Part shown: positions 24,468 to 36,699 of the stretch, in pieces
How positions within the stretch are numbered: position 1 is the stretch's first letter
How the letters are laid out: each line of letters opens with the position of its first letter
NCBI GenBank assembly: GCA_017163975.1
Contig: JAFFSR010000251.1
Location: 4,092,001-4,156,000, forward strand
From: Anastatus disparis
Lineage: Eukaryota > Arthropoda > Insecta > Hymenoptera > Eupelmidae
DNA: 64,000 nt
Direction of reading: 5' to 3'
Translations under genes and position numbers: made by a program
Notes under the pieces: generated by a model
Told to the model about the DNA's origin: nothing
Seen by the model: only the letters and a program-made list of their open reading frames with translations
The model's database searches: none

Positions 24468-25092
24468 TTACTAGGAGAGTATCAGACCTCCGATTCGCGG
24501 GTTTTGTTGAAACTGTGGGATAAGTTTCCAGATGTCAAAATATGGAAGGAAATAGACCCCAACGCTCAATATTACTCTAGTTACAAGTAATTAAAGAAAA
24601 TCACTAAAAAAGTTACTAGATTTTTAAATGCTTATAGTTGTTTAGTATTCATAGTTGGAAGCTTAAAACTTTTTTTAAGTGATAGCTGAGCTCAAATTTT
24701 TTCAAAACAGTACTTATAGCATATAAAATTATTATTAACCTGAATTTTCTTTTTAAAACATTAATTAATGATAAAATCTGAAATTTGGTTCAATCTTTAT
24801 CACGCTATAACTTTGGGAAAATAATAATATTTTGATATGCTATAAGTGTTGTTTTGAATGAATTTGAGCTCAGTTTTCACTTAAAAAAATTTTTAAGCTT
24901 CCAACTATAAATACTAAACAACTATAAGCATTTGAAAATCTAGTAACTTTTTTAGTGATTTTCTTTAATTACTTGTAACTAGGGCAATATTGTGGTCTTA
25001 AATTTTGTTTCCTTCCATATTTTGACATCTGGAAACTTATCCCAAAGTTTGAACAAAATCCGTGATCCGGAGGTCTGATACTCTCCCAGTTA
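24468..25092. mobile_element. TTA-flanked foldback MITE (PIF/Harbinger-like)
   Basis: Two arms of roughly 280 bases are inverted copies of each other. The left end begins CTAGGAGAGTATCAGACC at 24471, and the right end reads GGTCTGATACTCTCCCAG to 25089. TTA at 24468-24470 and 25090-25092 would be a 3-bp target duplication, the size used by PIF/Harbinger elements. Matching arm text includes TGGGATAAGTTTCCAGATGT and AAGTAATTAAAGAAAATCAC. The arms differ at scattered positions. There is no transposase, so the superfamily is inferred from the target site and foldback form. Confidence 0.75.
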
Positions 25093-28000
25093 GTCTTATT
25101 TGTTAAGAATATTTGAGCCTGTTTTTCTTTTGTGTGACGATGAATATTTTTTTTTCTTTTATAAATTCTATATAATGCTTGAGTTTTTATTTGTATTATT
25201 TAAATAATTTATTTATTGTAATATGAATTTAATACAATTTATGTACTTTAAACAAATTTCTTAATATTGAAGTATTGCTATAAATACACTTTTTTATCAT
25301 TAACTTACTCCTGAATAAATTAATTAATTTTTTATACCACTCAAAAAACCAAAAGCCCTTAATAATAAATGACTTTATTTCTAAAACGATAAGTTTACGG
25401 TCTGAACCAACGACGAGGACTGTAATGAGTTTCGAAAAAAAGACTTTTTGCACCAGTTGTGAAGTGTAATTTTGCCTCTCAGAGCTAAAAAAAGAGAGTA
25501 ACGAAGTTGTGGTTTTGAGGTTAGAAGGACGAAAAAAATTATTTACGTCATTTATCCTTCCTTTTTCTCGTGAAACCAGATTCCTGAATCCATCGCGGTG
25601 TTTTAATTTATATATGATTTTAACCAAAATTTATCTTTTTAATAAAATTCTTTTAACGTGAAAAATGAAAATTTAAAATTCGTTTGTTGTAATTTTAGTT
25701 TCAATAAGTGAAATTAATAAAATTATTTTTATAAGTTCACAGATCACAAGCTCTACCCTCGAAAAAACGTATGACTTTACGCCGTATAATTTACTAATAA
25801 CCTTGTACTATTATATTATGTAATCTTATACAAATATAAATAGACTATAATTATAGAGATTGATGAGCTATATAAAATTATGGTAAAATGACTAAATAAA
25901 TAAAAAGAGAAGAATTTTCAAAAAATTTTCTAAATTCAAATTTTTGAAAAGTATAGTCCTTAATCAACTAAGAACCTATTTTTGCTTTTATAAATCTACA
26001 GATGAGAATTCAGTTGAAATGTCGTTTGACTTTTTTCAGTAGGGTGAAATCAAAGTTAAAACGAATCTTATTAGAGCTTATTAAATAACAAAGCTTGGTA
26101 GAATTAAAATAAATTTTTAAATATTTTAATAATAGCTATTAAAGAAAAATAAAAATATATTGTCTTTATCTTAATGTATAAATACTTTTTGCGACAACTT
26201 TCCAAGCGCTGTACGCGAGAGTTAAAGTATGGTATTTGTAACTCCTGTTTGCAATACGAAAATATAACCCAAAACAAATATACAATGTATATTTTCGATT
26301 TATTTTTTCCTTAGTTTTTCAATCTTGAGCTCGGATTTTTCAAATGAAGATAAAATAATTTTTAAAATATTGGTGTAAAACAGTTTTTATCTTTTAACTA
26401 TTGAGAAATTTATAAAGATATGTAAAATTTAAATTAAATTAATTATTTGTTCCAAATGTCTTACGGAATTTTTTTTTTTTTTAATTTATTTTTGGAATTA
26501 TCATCGTATATTTTCTCGCATTTTCCTTCATTTCCTGACATTATTTTTTTTTAAATTTTTTTTATTTGGATTCGTATTTATATAAAACTCCTTTTTTTCA
26601 ATTTTTCAAAAAAAATATTTTTCAGAAATTGACTAAGTTTTATTCTACGAGACATAGAATGCAAAAATATAGCAATGCTGCCATAGTACGCATTGTAATG
26701 CAGCAAACGCCAAATTATGCAGTTTTTATACACGGTTTTATATGCCTTCTTTTCACTTAAAAAATGTTATCAGATTTTTCAAAATTGTTTATTTCATCTT
26801 GAAAAATTGTAAATTGTCTTAGATCTCAATGTGCGTATTTTTATAATAAAAAATTTCGAGAAAACTAATATACAGACTATGCGAGAGTTAGCGTAAAATG
26901 CTTCATGTCAACATTTACAAAAATGAAAAAAAAAAACTATATTAATGAATTAAATTAACTATTTAATATTATGATTAATGAAACAAAATATATTCGATAT
27001 TAATTCATTCCATCCCGAATAATTACGATATTACATGGTTGACATATTTTTCCGTCATTACAATAAGTCTCCGAAGTTAATTTCTGCTTCATTAGTCAAT
27101 TAGTTCCACGTATATAGAGAGATGCCAACATCAAAATTCAATTAACTCAAGGAGATGCACATCAGGGAAGATAAAATGAATTCTACGCTAATTCTTTGAT
27201 GATTAAAATTCAACATCAAACGGAAATAAAATTATTTTCAGTATTATTATAAAAATAAATGAAAAATATTTTTTGTACTGCTTTAGTTTTAACTTGTTTG
27301 AACAATATAGTTTATTTAATCGATAGTTACATAACAAAAGTTGTGTATTTATTATTCAACCACTAGGTTTATTTTATTTTTATGTAAAAAAAAGTTTAAC
27401 AACGAATCAGCCATTAAATTATAATAAATTTTATATTCATCGTCTAAGTATATTAAAATGCAACAAAAAACGATTGTCTAAATTTAATCTTTCCCCCGTG
27501 AATTATTAAAGCTCAGCTAAAATATTTAATTAGTAAATATTCAAAGGTGTTATGACACAGAAAGAAAAAAAAAAATAAGGGGCTCCTGAATTCTCGTGCT
27601 TTAAAAAAATTAATCTGTCCCCTTAGTCTGTCAACACGTTTTAATCTTATCCCTTATCTTTTCAGCTCATTTCTTTTAATCTCCCTTATTATGAACACTG
27701 TAAATCGCAGTAAAAAAAAAAGAAGAAAGCTTCTTCAAAGAAAAAAAAGAGCAGATGAAGCGTAAAAAAAGTTTGCATCTGACGTTTTTCCAATCTCTTT
27801 CTCTTATGGTAATTTAGTTGGTAATATTTTACAGAAGTTAGCTTGGTTATGTGCTTTGATACTGTCTTTTTTTACTCAACGCCTTCTCTTATCTTATGGT
27901 TTACAGCTTTATCTTAAGTATTCTTCATTTTAGATCTTATTGTTCATCGTGTAATCGTGTTTGAGCTTTTAAACTCGTATTTACTTTTGTAAAGTATTTT

Positions 28001-30111
28001 TTATGTATTGATTAATAGTGAACTTAACTTATTTTATTTAACTTTGTTGAATTGGGTTTTAACGTATTTTATATGAAAATTTTGTAAAAACATTCTATTG
28101 AAGTTTTTGAAAACATTCTACATAAATTTGTTGATGCTGTAACCTTTTTATATAAATTTTTTTCTACAAGTAGTATAAAATTTTTACGTAAAATCTTGCA
28201 GAATCGAATAGTTTCTAAAATAGATTTTGCAAAATTTTTGTATGAATAACAAAATTAAATTGAAACTTTGATCAAAATTCTTTTTTTTTTTATTTTTAAT
28301 CTTGTGTTATGCGCTCTTTGTCACAAGGAAAATTTTAGAAATAAGAAATTTTATGCTGTAGCAATGATTAAAGATCCCAAAGTCTTGAAAAATTACTTTA
28401 TTTATATTAGAACATAATAATATCTTGACGCAAGTCTAACTTTTTGCAACCAGATATCGAAAATCCTTTTAGTATATTAACATAAAATTTGTACTCGCAT
28501 AGCTAACTTGAAGCACCATCTATGGAATTTGGATTACGTTGTAATACATTAAAGCAACATTTGGTTCATTTATTATAAAACATGTGTAAATAAATTAAAA
28601 ATTGTATATTATTAATATACAATTTCTAATTTATTTACATTAAGTATATTAAAAATGATATATTTGAAAAATTTACGTTCATTAAATAAATAAATAATTA
28701 AACAGTAAAACCTTGGATTTACTTTTTATTTCAAGTTTACGAGTTTATTTTTTAATGGATTCTTTTTCAGTAATTAATTAAATGAACTTGTGTAGCAAAA
28801 TAAGTGTTGAAAGATGTTTGAATTAAATTTTAAAAACAAAAATTTAAACATTTAAACAATTAAATAATTCATGGATGCACATAAAAAAAATTAATTTTAT
28901 TTTGTCAATAATTTTTTTTTTCCAATTATTATTGTTTAAAAATAATAATAATACGTAATAGAGCGAATATTTACATTTACCCGTGTAACTGTATTGACCT
29001 AAATTTTAAATATTCATATTTTGAATATTTTATATTAACCTTACTTTTCATTTTCAAGTAACTCTTTCTTTTATTTTTCATTTGTTCAACCCTTCGTTTA
29101 TTTTCAATAATAAAACTTTTTTCAAACACTTACACAAAGGAATATTGATGAAATTCTCTAGGCTTTGAATAGCATGAAAAATTTTTATTTATATTTAATG
29201 TACTGTCCTCTTAATAACAAAAGTTTTAATTGAATGAAAAAAAAAAAGAATGAGGAATCGATTGTTAAAACGTTATGAAAAAAAAAACCTTTTTTATCTA
29301 CTCCGATCTTTTACCCTTAGGATTGGAGTTAATAAAAGAATGAGAAACGGAGTGAAAGAAAAGAAAAGGTAAGAGACAATTCTTTTTTAAATAAAATGAA
29401 AGATTATTTTTCTCTTAGGCAAAACTATCGATAAATAAATTCATAATTTTCCTTACTTCATTTGAAAATTTGACAAAGAAGAGGATATTTAACGCGAGCG
29501 TATGTGTATGTATGTATCTTTTAAGCCTTAGTTCTCTAGCGAGGGCATACACGCGAATCGATCCAGCAAAAAGGGACGCACTCTCTCTCTCTCTCTCCTC
29601 TTCACCGAGAGAGATGCGGGTCGCGCACATTCAAATGTAATATGTACGGGTATGTTTGTACGTGTATGCATGTGTGTGTCTGTGTGTTTTTTTTTTTTTT
29701 TTGGATAGAAGAATACGAGGAAAAGAAAAATAGAAAGAAATGTTAAATAGGATAGAGAGTGTGTGCACAAGAAAAAGAGATAAAGTTTGCAAGTTTAGTC
29801 TTTTTTTACAACGATTTCTTTTTTTTAAAGAGAAGATTCGGTTCAACGATTATGCTTCAGAGTTATTTTTTTATCGATTTTATTTTGCGAATAACAACGT
29901 GAGCATAAAATTACCCAAGTTGAGTAAATAAAGTTAATACGATAAAAGTAGAATTATACTTTTTTTAATAAAGTAAAAAGAATTCATTTAAATGATAATG
30001 CATGATGTAATGAATTTTTTTATTTTATAATCTATTCTTATAGGTTTAAACATTTCTCAATATATACTAATAATTTAGTATTAAATCACATTATAAATAA
30101 AGTTGTTAGTT
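25093..30111. other. AT-rich non-coding stretch
   Basis: No recognisable gene. It includes a 132-codon minus-strand open frame at 25229-25627 that I do not recognise, purine-rich tracts at 27550-27780, a CT microsatellite near 29581-29599 and a poly-T near 29686-29703. The 29.4-29.8 kb part is somewhat richer in G+C and in simple repeats. Confidence 0.45.
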
Positions 30112-30124
30112 AAAATTATAACGT

Positions 30125-30318
30125 GAGGTCATTAGTGGCTCATTCAGTAGAGCTATGGATTTGTAATCTCGAGGTTCCGAGTTCGAATCCCGCTCTCGAT
30201 CGATTGATATGAGCATTAATGTACGTTATACATGTGCTTTGTTCACAAACACACTGACGACCTCCGTCGCTGATTAGCATCGCAATGATACCATAAATAC
30301 AGCGACGTTAAATAAAAA
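30125..30318 (+). mobile_element. tRNA-derived SINE, plus copy with intact A and B boxes
   Basis: The head reads as a tRNA-like sequence: a D arm (GGCTCATTCAGTAGAGC), an anticodon-like TGT in a plausible loop, and a consensus B box (GGTTCCGAGTTCGAATCCCG). A unique body and an A-rich end after CAGCGACGTTAAAT follow. The flanks carry a direct repeat AAAATTATAAYGT at 30112-30124 and 30319-30331 with one mismatch. The nearly intact duplication implies a fairly recent insertion. The body matches the minus copy near 3.3 kb. The threonine-type tRNA ancestry is inferred from the anticodon position only. Confidence 0.85.
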
Positions 30319-30331
30319 AAAATTATAATGT

Positions 30332-33250
30332 AAATTTAAACTGATAATAAAAAATTGTAATTTGAAATACCTAAAAGAAAAATTTTGAATTTCACGTCTG
30401 GAGAATGTAAGTATATTAGAAATAGAAACTATATATCTTCTTGAAAATTTCTAGAGTGTGAAAATTTCATTCAGATTACTTTCGAAGACTTATAAAAAAG
30501 TCTTCTATACCCTATCAAATACATGATTTGAATTCATAAAGAATGAAGAATCTACATATATAAGCTTCTTCTCACTTTTTTCCTTTTCTTTTTTTATTTG
30601 AAACTCGGTCTATTAATATATGTATCAACGGAATATATAAATAATCCGAGCTTATTTAAATTTATAAGTTTCAATTATGTGCGTCAATGTTGTACAACGT
30701 CAATGGATTTTTCGATAATTTAAAAATTTATAAATAATTAATTATTTTAATTTGCCGTTATCTAATTATAATAATATAATCCATTGCGTAGTCGTACGAT
30801 TTCTAAACGATATACGAAAATTTATGAATATTGAACGGCCAATTTATAATGAGCACGTTAAAAAAATTGTGAAGATGGAAAAAGTAAATTTTCAAAAATG
30901 AAAAACAATAGCTCCAGTAACGTCGGTAAGGTAAATGAAAAGAAAGGGAAAAAAATTTGCCTCACCGAAGCAAGTAGCAAATATCAGGAAGTTGATGGAA
31001 TATCAAAATCTAAAATCAAAAGAAAGAGACAGAAAAAAAATAAGATTCGAAAAGATAAAAAGCAAGAAAGTTTTGCGATCGAATAAAGGGCGAAATAAGT
31101 AAAGAAGAAAATATAAAAAAAAAAAAAAAGAAAAAAAGAAAACAGTAGGAGGAGTTTAGGTAGCAAGCGAAAAAGGATATGACGAGCTGCTGTGCGCGGA
31201 AACCGTACCGATCAATAAACAGCTGGACTTGTTCCTATCTCTTTTTCTCTTTCGTATAATTTCTCCTCTTCGTTCATAATATTTTTGGCGCCTTGTAATA
31301 CGCGCATTATATACGTAAGAAAAAAAGAGAACGAGAAAAGAAAAAAAAAATAAATGATACACGTAAACGTGCGTTGTGTATCACGCCTTTAACGTTCACG
31401 CGATTACATTTATATAGATTAAATATCCACATGTGCGTATATAACTGTATACGCATAAAGCTTTTTCTTTTCCCTTTTTTTTTGCGTGATACTAAGGTGT
31501 TGCATGCGCGAGGACGAAAGGTTATTCAAATTCATTATATTTTCTTCCCCCCTTTATCTTGGTCGATTTGGGTGATAAAGCTTGTACTTTTTGAAGGAGT
31601 CAAAGAACCAATATGTACACAAGCGTCAAAGCTCGCATACACAGACGCACGTCTACGTTCATACGCACAATCGCACGACTCGTACCCTCAAACACGCACC
31701 TACACACATATCTTCGCGTATATATACTCGCACGTGCGTACACGCGTTAATGGGATGATTCGGTGAAAATTGAAGGAATTTCCTTCTTCTTTTTCTTTTC
31801 TCGGGGGCTCCGATAGGGATTCTGTTATATGATACATGACAAAATGGGGATCCAATGAAATATGACTTTTATTTTTCTCGAGTTAATGCACTGAACATTT
31901 TTTGCGCCGCACTTCATCGTTACGCTTTTGATGCCGAGGAAACTTTAAATTCACGTTTACATCACTTGTCATACGAAGAAGAATAGTTAGAGTAAATTAA
32001 AGTTACAAAAAATTTGCTTAATATTTCATGGAAATCAATAATACTGTATTATTCATGAACACGAGATACATTAATTAAGTAAATAATTAACTCTAGTGGA
32101 AAAACCTGCAAGTCAGTATTTTTTTATGAATAATCATAAATAATAATTGATCTTTTTTTTGCACATCAATTTCACGCAATGATCGAGCGGATACGTTTAA
32201 ATATAAACCAGTGCTATTTTTAGCAACACACTTGATAATTTTATAATTTATTCAGGCTGACGATTATAAAAAATATAGTTAATCAATAAGAATATTCGAT
32301 AATACCATTTATAAATTGAAAAATATTAAATTTTATGTATCTATTAATATTTATGGAAATCCATATATGAAATCTAGAGTATTTCAAATAAAGCAATAAA
32401 TATTATGAAATATAGATATTCTTCGATTGAGGATTTTTAATAATCAATTTAACTATCTGTTCTGTTATGCTATAAATATATATGTCGAGAATGTTCCAAC
32501 TAGTTTGGAAAATATTCAAACGGATTTTATTTTTGGAAAACTTATGATGAATTGTAAAGAAACGAAAAAGAGAAAATGTATTTGAAAGAGATGCAAAAAA
32601 GTAAAACTTAATAAAAATAAGAATTTAAAAGGTAATTAAAAAAAAAATTAATTAAACTTTAATGAAAAATCGTATTAATTAAAATTCTCGTAAAAATGTA
32701 AACGTTTTCATAGTACATTTAACCGGTCCATCTTGCTCGAGAGAAAAAAAGTTTTTTAAACTGCGAAAAGAAGTTTTAAAGTAGCATGTAATTTCTCCCG
32801 TATAAACTAACCAGATTATCTAATGTTGCAGCGAGAATGAAAAAAAAAAAAAAAACATAAAGAAAAAAAAAAAATACTTTGGTTAAAGGGATAACTTTAA
32901 AAAAACTTCAGTTGAAGAGAGCTTGATGGGTATGGAAGAAGAGAGAGAGAAAAAAAAATAGACCGATCTAGTAAAACGTGTATAAACTTTTAGCTTTTCT
33001 CTTTTTTTTTTCTTCCTTTTTTTTCCACTCCGCTGTATAGGAAGTGGACCAAACTAAACGAGAAATTTCCGAAACCTGATTTTCCTGAGGCTTTAATTGG
33101 CCTTTTCCTTTTGCATGCTGTGTTGAACTTTACATTTAGGCGAAGAGAAATAGAAAGAGAGGGAGAAAAAGAGAGAGAGAGAGAGGGAGAGAAAACTTGC
33201 TTGCTCGTCGATTAATGGAAATGGTTATAGCTATAGTACTTTCAAAGAGT
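30332..33250. other. non-coding stretch with a locally G+C-richer block at 31.17-31.78 kb
   Basis: Most is AT-rich. The block from about 31170 to 31780 is visibly richer in G+C, with several CG dinucleotides (for example near 31192-31215 and 31680-31750). It contains the only perfect AT-type U12 donor motif upstream of the channel's S1 exon (minus strand, 31180-31173). Long open frames here (31374-31766 plus, 31156-31362 minus) resemble no protein I know. A first exon or promoter is possible but not shown. Confidence 0.35.

Positions 33251-33252
<2 letters not shown>

Positions 33253-33295
<43 letters not shown>
33253..33295. repeat. compound (AT)n(AC)n microsatellite
   Basis: An AT run of about 30 bases passes directly into an AC run of about 12 bases. 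A GA-rich tract at 33159-33195 lies just before it. Confidence 0.95.
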
Positions 33296-34519
33296 AGATG
33301 TTTAATTAGCAAGCATTTATTTTCAATTATTAGGGTAAAACGTGTGTTGGTCGATTATGGGGGTTAAGTGATAACAATGATTTCTTTTTTTTCTAGATAA
33401 TTTCCAGGAAATTCGATTTAGTGAAAATTTTAATAATTCAAATAAAGACTTATATTGTACGTTTCAGCATTAGGATTGTTATAGTTATTCAGGAAAATAC
33501 GGCTGATTTTATAATTTATTTGTTGTATGCTCTGGTAGGGAATTAATCATAACCTGTCAAGATATTCTCAATCAACATGTCAATTAAGCATATCCTGGCC
33601 AGACGTTGGTTAATTTTTTATCAGGTCGGATAATGTTTTGATTCTAATCAATTTACGATGGAATATTAAATTTCACAATCTACTTGAAATATTCTTGTTA
33701 ACCCGAATTTTTCTTCATTCATTCGTTATTAAAATTAAATTAACAAACTGTCTTTAATTCATCGATCGAGCGCCGATGTTATTTAATGTGATTTTGTCAA
33801 CAAGTTGTTTACTTTATTTTTAATGAACCGCACTGGCAATAAGCATTACGACTATAATTTCAGTGGTATAAACCTTCGATTACGCTGGGCCATGAAAATT
33901 TTAACGTCTTTACAGAATAAATTATGTATATAAGCTGAATTTTATGGAGTCTATTTTATCCGTTAGTAGAAAAATAAAGGGCTGCTTTTTTTTTTCATTT
34001 TGAATGATAATCGTGTATTGTGACGTCAATCGTATTTAACGGTACATTGTGGCAATTTTATTTCGAGTTTGAAAAGGTTTTTTCTTATTTTCTTTGATAT
34101 TTAGTTTTTATTGGAAATACAAAGGTTCTTTAATTTTAAATATTGAAAATTAACATGTTTAAATGATGGATAAAATATGTACAATTTAGATTAATGTGAA
34201 AGAACTATAAATTTCTAAACATTTAAAAAACTTAAAAAATATTGTCGTATTCGATAAAAGCCAGCATCTTTTCATTGAAAAAAAAGAACTTTAACTTTAT
34301 AAGAAAAGAATCCGAATAATTCTAAATCAATGGAGTTGACGTTAATGTAAAGATATTTATGCACACATCACCCCTCTGACACACTCGACATATACACGTG
34401 TCTTGAAGCCACAGAATGAACGATATAGAAAGATAAAAAAGAAATTTTTTTAAAGGCATACCTTAGTTCAATACTAAAACTATCACAACGAAGAAAACAA
34501 TCGCATGTCGCCTATATTG

Positions 34520-34566
34520 TGTATGTATGTATGTATGTATGTATATGTATGTATGTATGTATATAT
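34520..34566. repeat. (GTAT)n microsatellite
   Basis: Tetranucleotide GTAT units are repeated about ten times with one interruption. They give rise to Tyr-Ile-His open frames on the minus strand. Confidence 0.95.
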
Positions 34567-36439
34567 AATACATGTATGTGTGTAAGAAAGAGAAAGAAAG
34601 TAAAGAGTGAGTGAGAAAAGCTTTAACCACGAAGGCGATAAATGTAACGGGCAAGTCTATATATAACCCTGACGACTTAACGATAGTATCTACGGGGATT
34701 CCACTATCAGAGGTATCACATCGCTCTGTGCTTTTACTTTATAGCTGCTTTATGAAAAGAGAAGAGAAAAAAAAGAAATTTTATTTTATCAAGCTTCTCT
34801 TTTTTTTTCTTCTTCTTCTTTCTACATTATGATCCACTTATGCGCTGGTATAAAGTACAACGTATAATATACAAGGTGCGAATATTTATTTATTATTTTT
34901 GGTATTGACGAAAATAATTAAGTGGCATTAAGTAAAATTTTTTTTAATTTTATTTGAAATAATTTCACATTTGATTTTATTAGGCTTTTATTCAAATAAA
35001 ATCTGATGCTACAATGTAACAAAAATATTTTATGGGTAAGATTGACAAAATAATTCGCGATACTGGAAAACAAGCAATATCAAAGTTTCTGAATATTTTC
35101 ATATGGTCGCGATAAAAACTTTTTTCACGTAAAAATTTTTGAAATTTTAAAAAATTATTTTAAAATTATTTAAAGCAACTTTCCATCATATTAACTTAAA
35201 TAAGAAATTAATTAATTTATACATTATGAATATTAAAATCATAATCTGATTATTTTTAAATTTTTAATTATTAAACTTAAAATGAACGTTTTGATCATAT
35301 CATAAAAACCTTAATATTATAGTCATGTTTACTTGTTATTCAACCGGAAAAAAATTGTAAAAATATTTTATAACAAACTTTTGGCAAGGTGAATAGAATA
35401 AATATTTAATTAAACATATTATAAGATAATCGAAATCGAATTTCATATGTACATAAAGTTTAAGGTTAAACTTAATAATCATGTGATTATTTTTAATGAA
35501 TGAAAAAAAATATTTCAACTATTTATTCGATAAAAATTTCCATCAAGGTAAATAAGCATAGTGTAAATAAATATTTAGTCAATGTTATGAATGTTTTAAA
35601 AACAAAGTTTATTTTATATTTTAATGAAAATTTCTTAAGCCTTATATATACGTAAAGAAAATATTGTTATATTGTTGAATTATCTTTTCGGAGGTACTGG
35701 CCGATTGAAAAATAATAAATCATGAAAATCAATACGTTAAAGATGTTAAAATATTGTTCCAGCGAAAGGATTTCGTTTGATCAACGTTGCCAAAAATAAT
35801 GTAACATAAAATTTCTTCCAACAGTCGTACGTTACATCGGTAACAACAATGAAATAATGGACACTGAAATTCTTAAACGACGAGTAAAAAGCGAGTATAG
35901 AAAGCAAAGAGAATTGAATACAAGAAGAAAAAAAAGTTGTAAGAGAAAAGAAGATAGTACGAGAGTGTGCTTGAGTACAAGTAGAGAAAAGATTCGAGTG
36001 AGGAATAAGGTATCAGCTTTTGCGCAAGTAAAGCAAGAGAAGAGAGAAAGAAAAAGAGATCCAAAGAAATATAGCAAAAAGATGAAAATAAAAAATATAA
36101 GAAGAGAAAGAGTGAGAGAGAGAGAGAGAGAGAGGAAAGATGGAAAGCTTGCAGCTGGGGTTTATAAGTGTTCCTCCTTAAAAAAAGTCAGCATCTTCGT
36201 CTAACATATATTTTTCACTCTGAATTCTTGGAGAGAGAAGTAGAAGAAGAAGAAGAAGAAAAAAAAAGAAAGTGAAGCCTACGGGTGTGAATCGATCCGC
36301 GAATCTTCTTTTGCTTTTCAGTAGTACGATTTTAAAAGCTTTTTGAAATAAAAGACAGAAAAAGAGAGAGAGAGAGATGAAGAAATCTAGTTGAAAAGTG
36401 CTTTCTATATTGAGGTCGGTTTATATCGCGTATGTTTGT

Positions 36440-36463
36440 TGTGTGTGTGTGTGTGTGTGTGTA
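36440..36463. repeat. (GT)n microsatellite
   Basis: GT dinucleotide run of about 24 bases, read as Thr-His repeats on the minus strand. Confidence 0.95.
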
Positions 36464-36624
36464 TGTGGACAAGGCAAAAGTCGAGACTGGCAAGTGTCGA
36501 GCGTAATATAGACCGTAAATATTATTTCGAGCACATGGAATGCACATACTTGTAGCTTTATATATATATGTGTATGCATAATATTTTCTTCAAACGTTTG
36601 TGCGGCCCTCAAACCTGTTAATGG

Positions 36625-36630
<6 letters not shown>

Positions 36631-36692
<62 letters not shown>
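36631..36692. repeat. (AT)n microsatellite
   Basis: AT dinucleotide run of about 62 bases, among the longest in the window. Confidence 0.97.

Positions 36693-36699
<7 letters not shown>

Noticed and set aside
28490..28550. Minus-strand WCFK-like reading resembling the family WCLR before WFER
   Set aside because: A stop codon lies six codons upstream, there is no NP ending and no U12 or GT donor in the right phase.
30125..30200. Possible functional tRNA gene
   Set aside because: The acceptor stem does not close, and the sequence continues into a SINE body shared with another copy and flanked by target duplications.
31374..31766. 130-codon plus-strand open frame
   Set aside because: Its second half is Tyr/Thr/His/Arg-rich text from alternating CA/TA/CG sequence. 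No recognisable domain; more likely a by-product of the G+C-richer block.
35857..36204. 115-codon plus-strand open frame rich in Arg, Lys and Glu
   Set aside because: It is driven by purine-rich simple sequence including a GA repeat. No domain recognised and no clear splice context.
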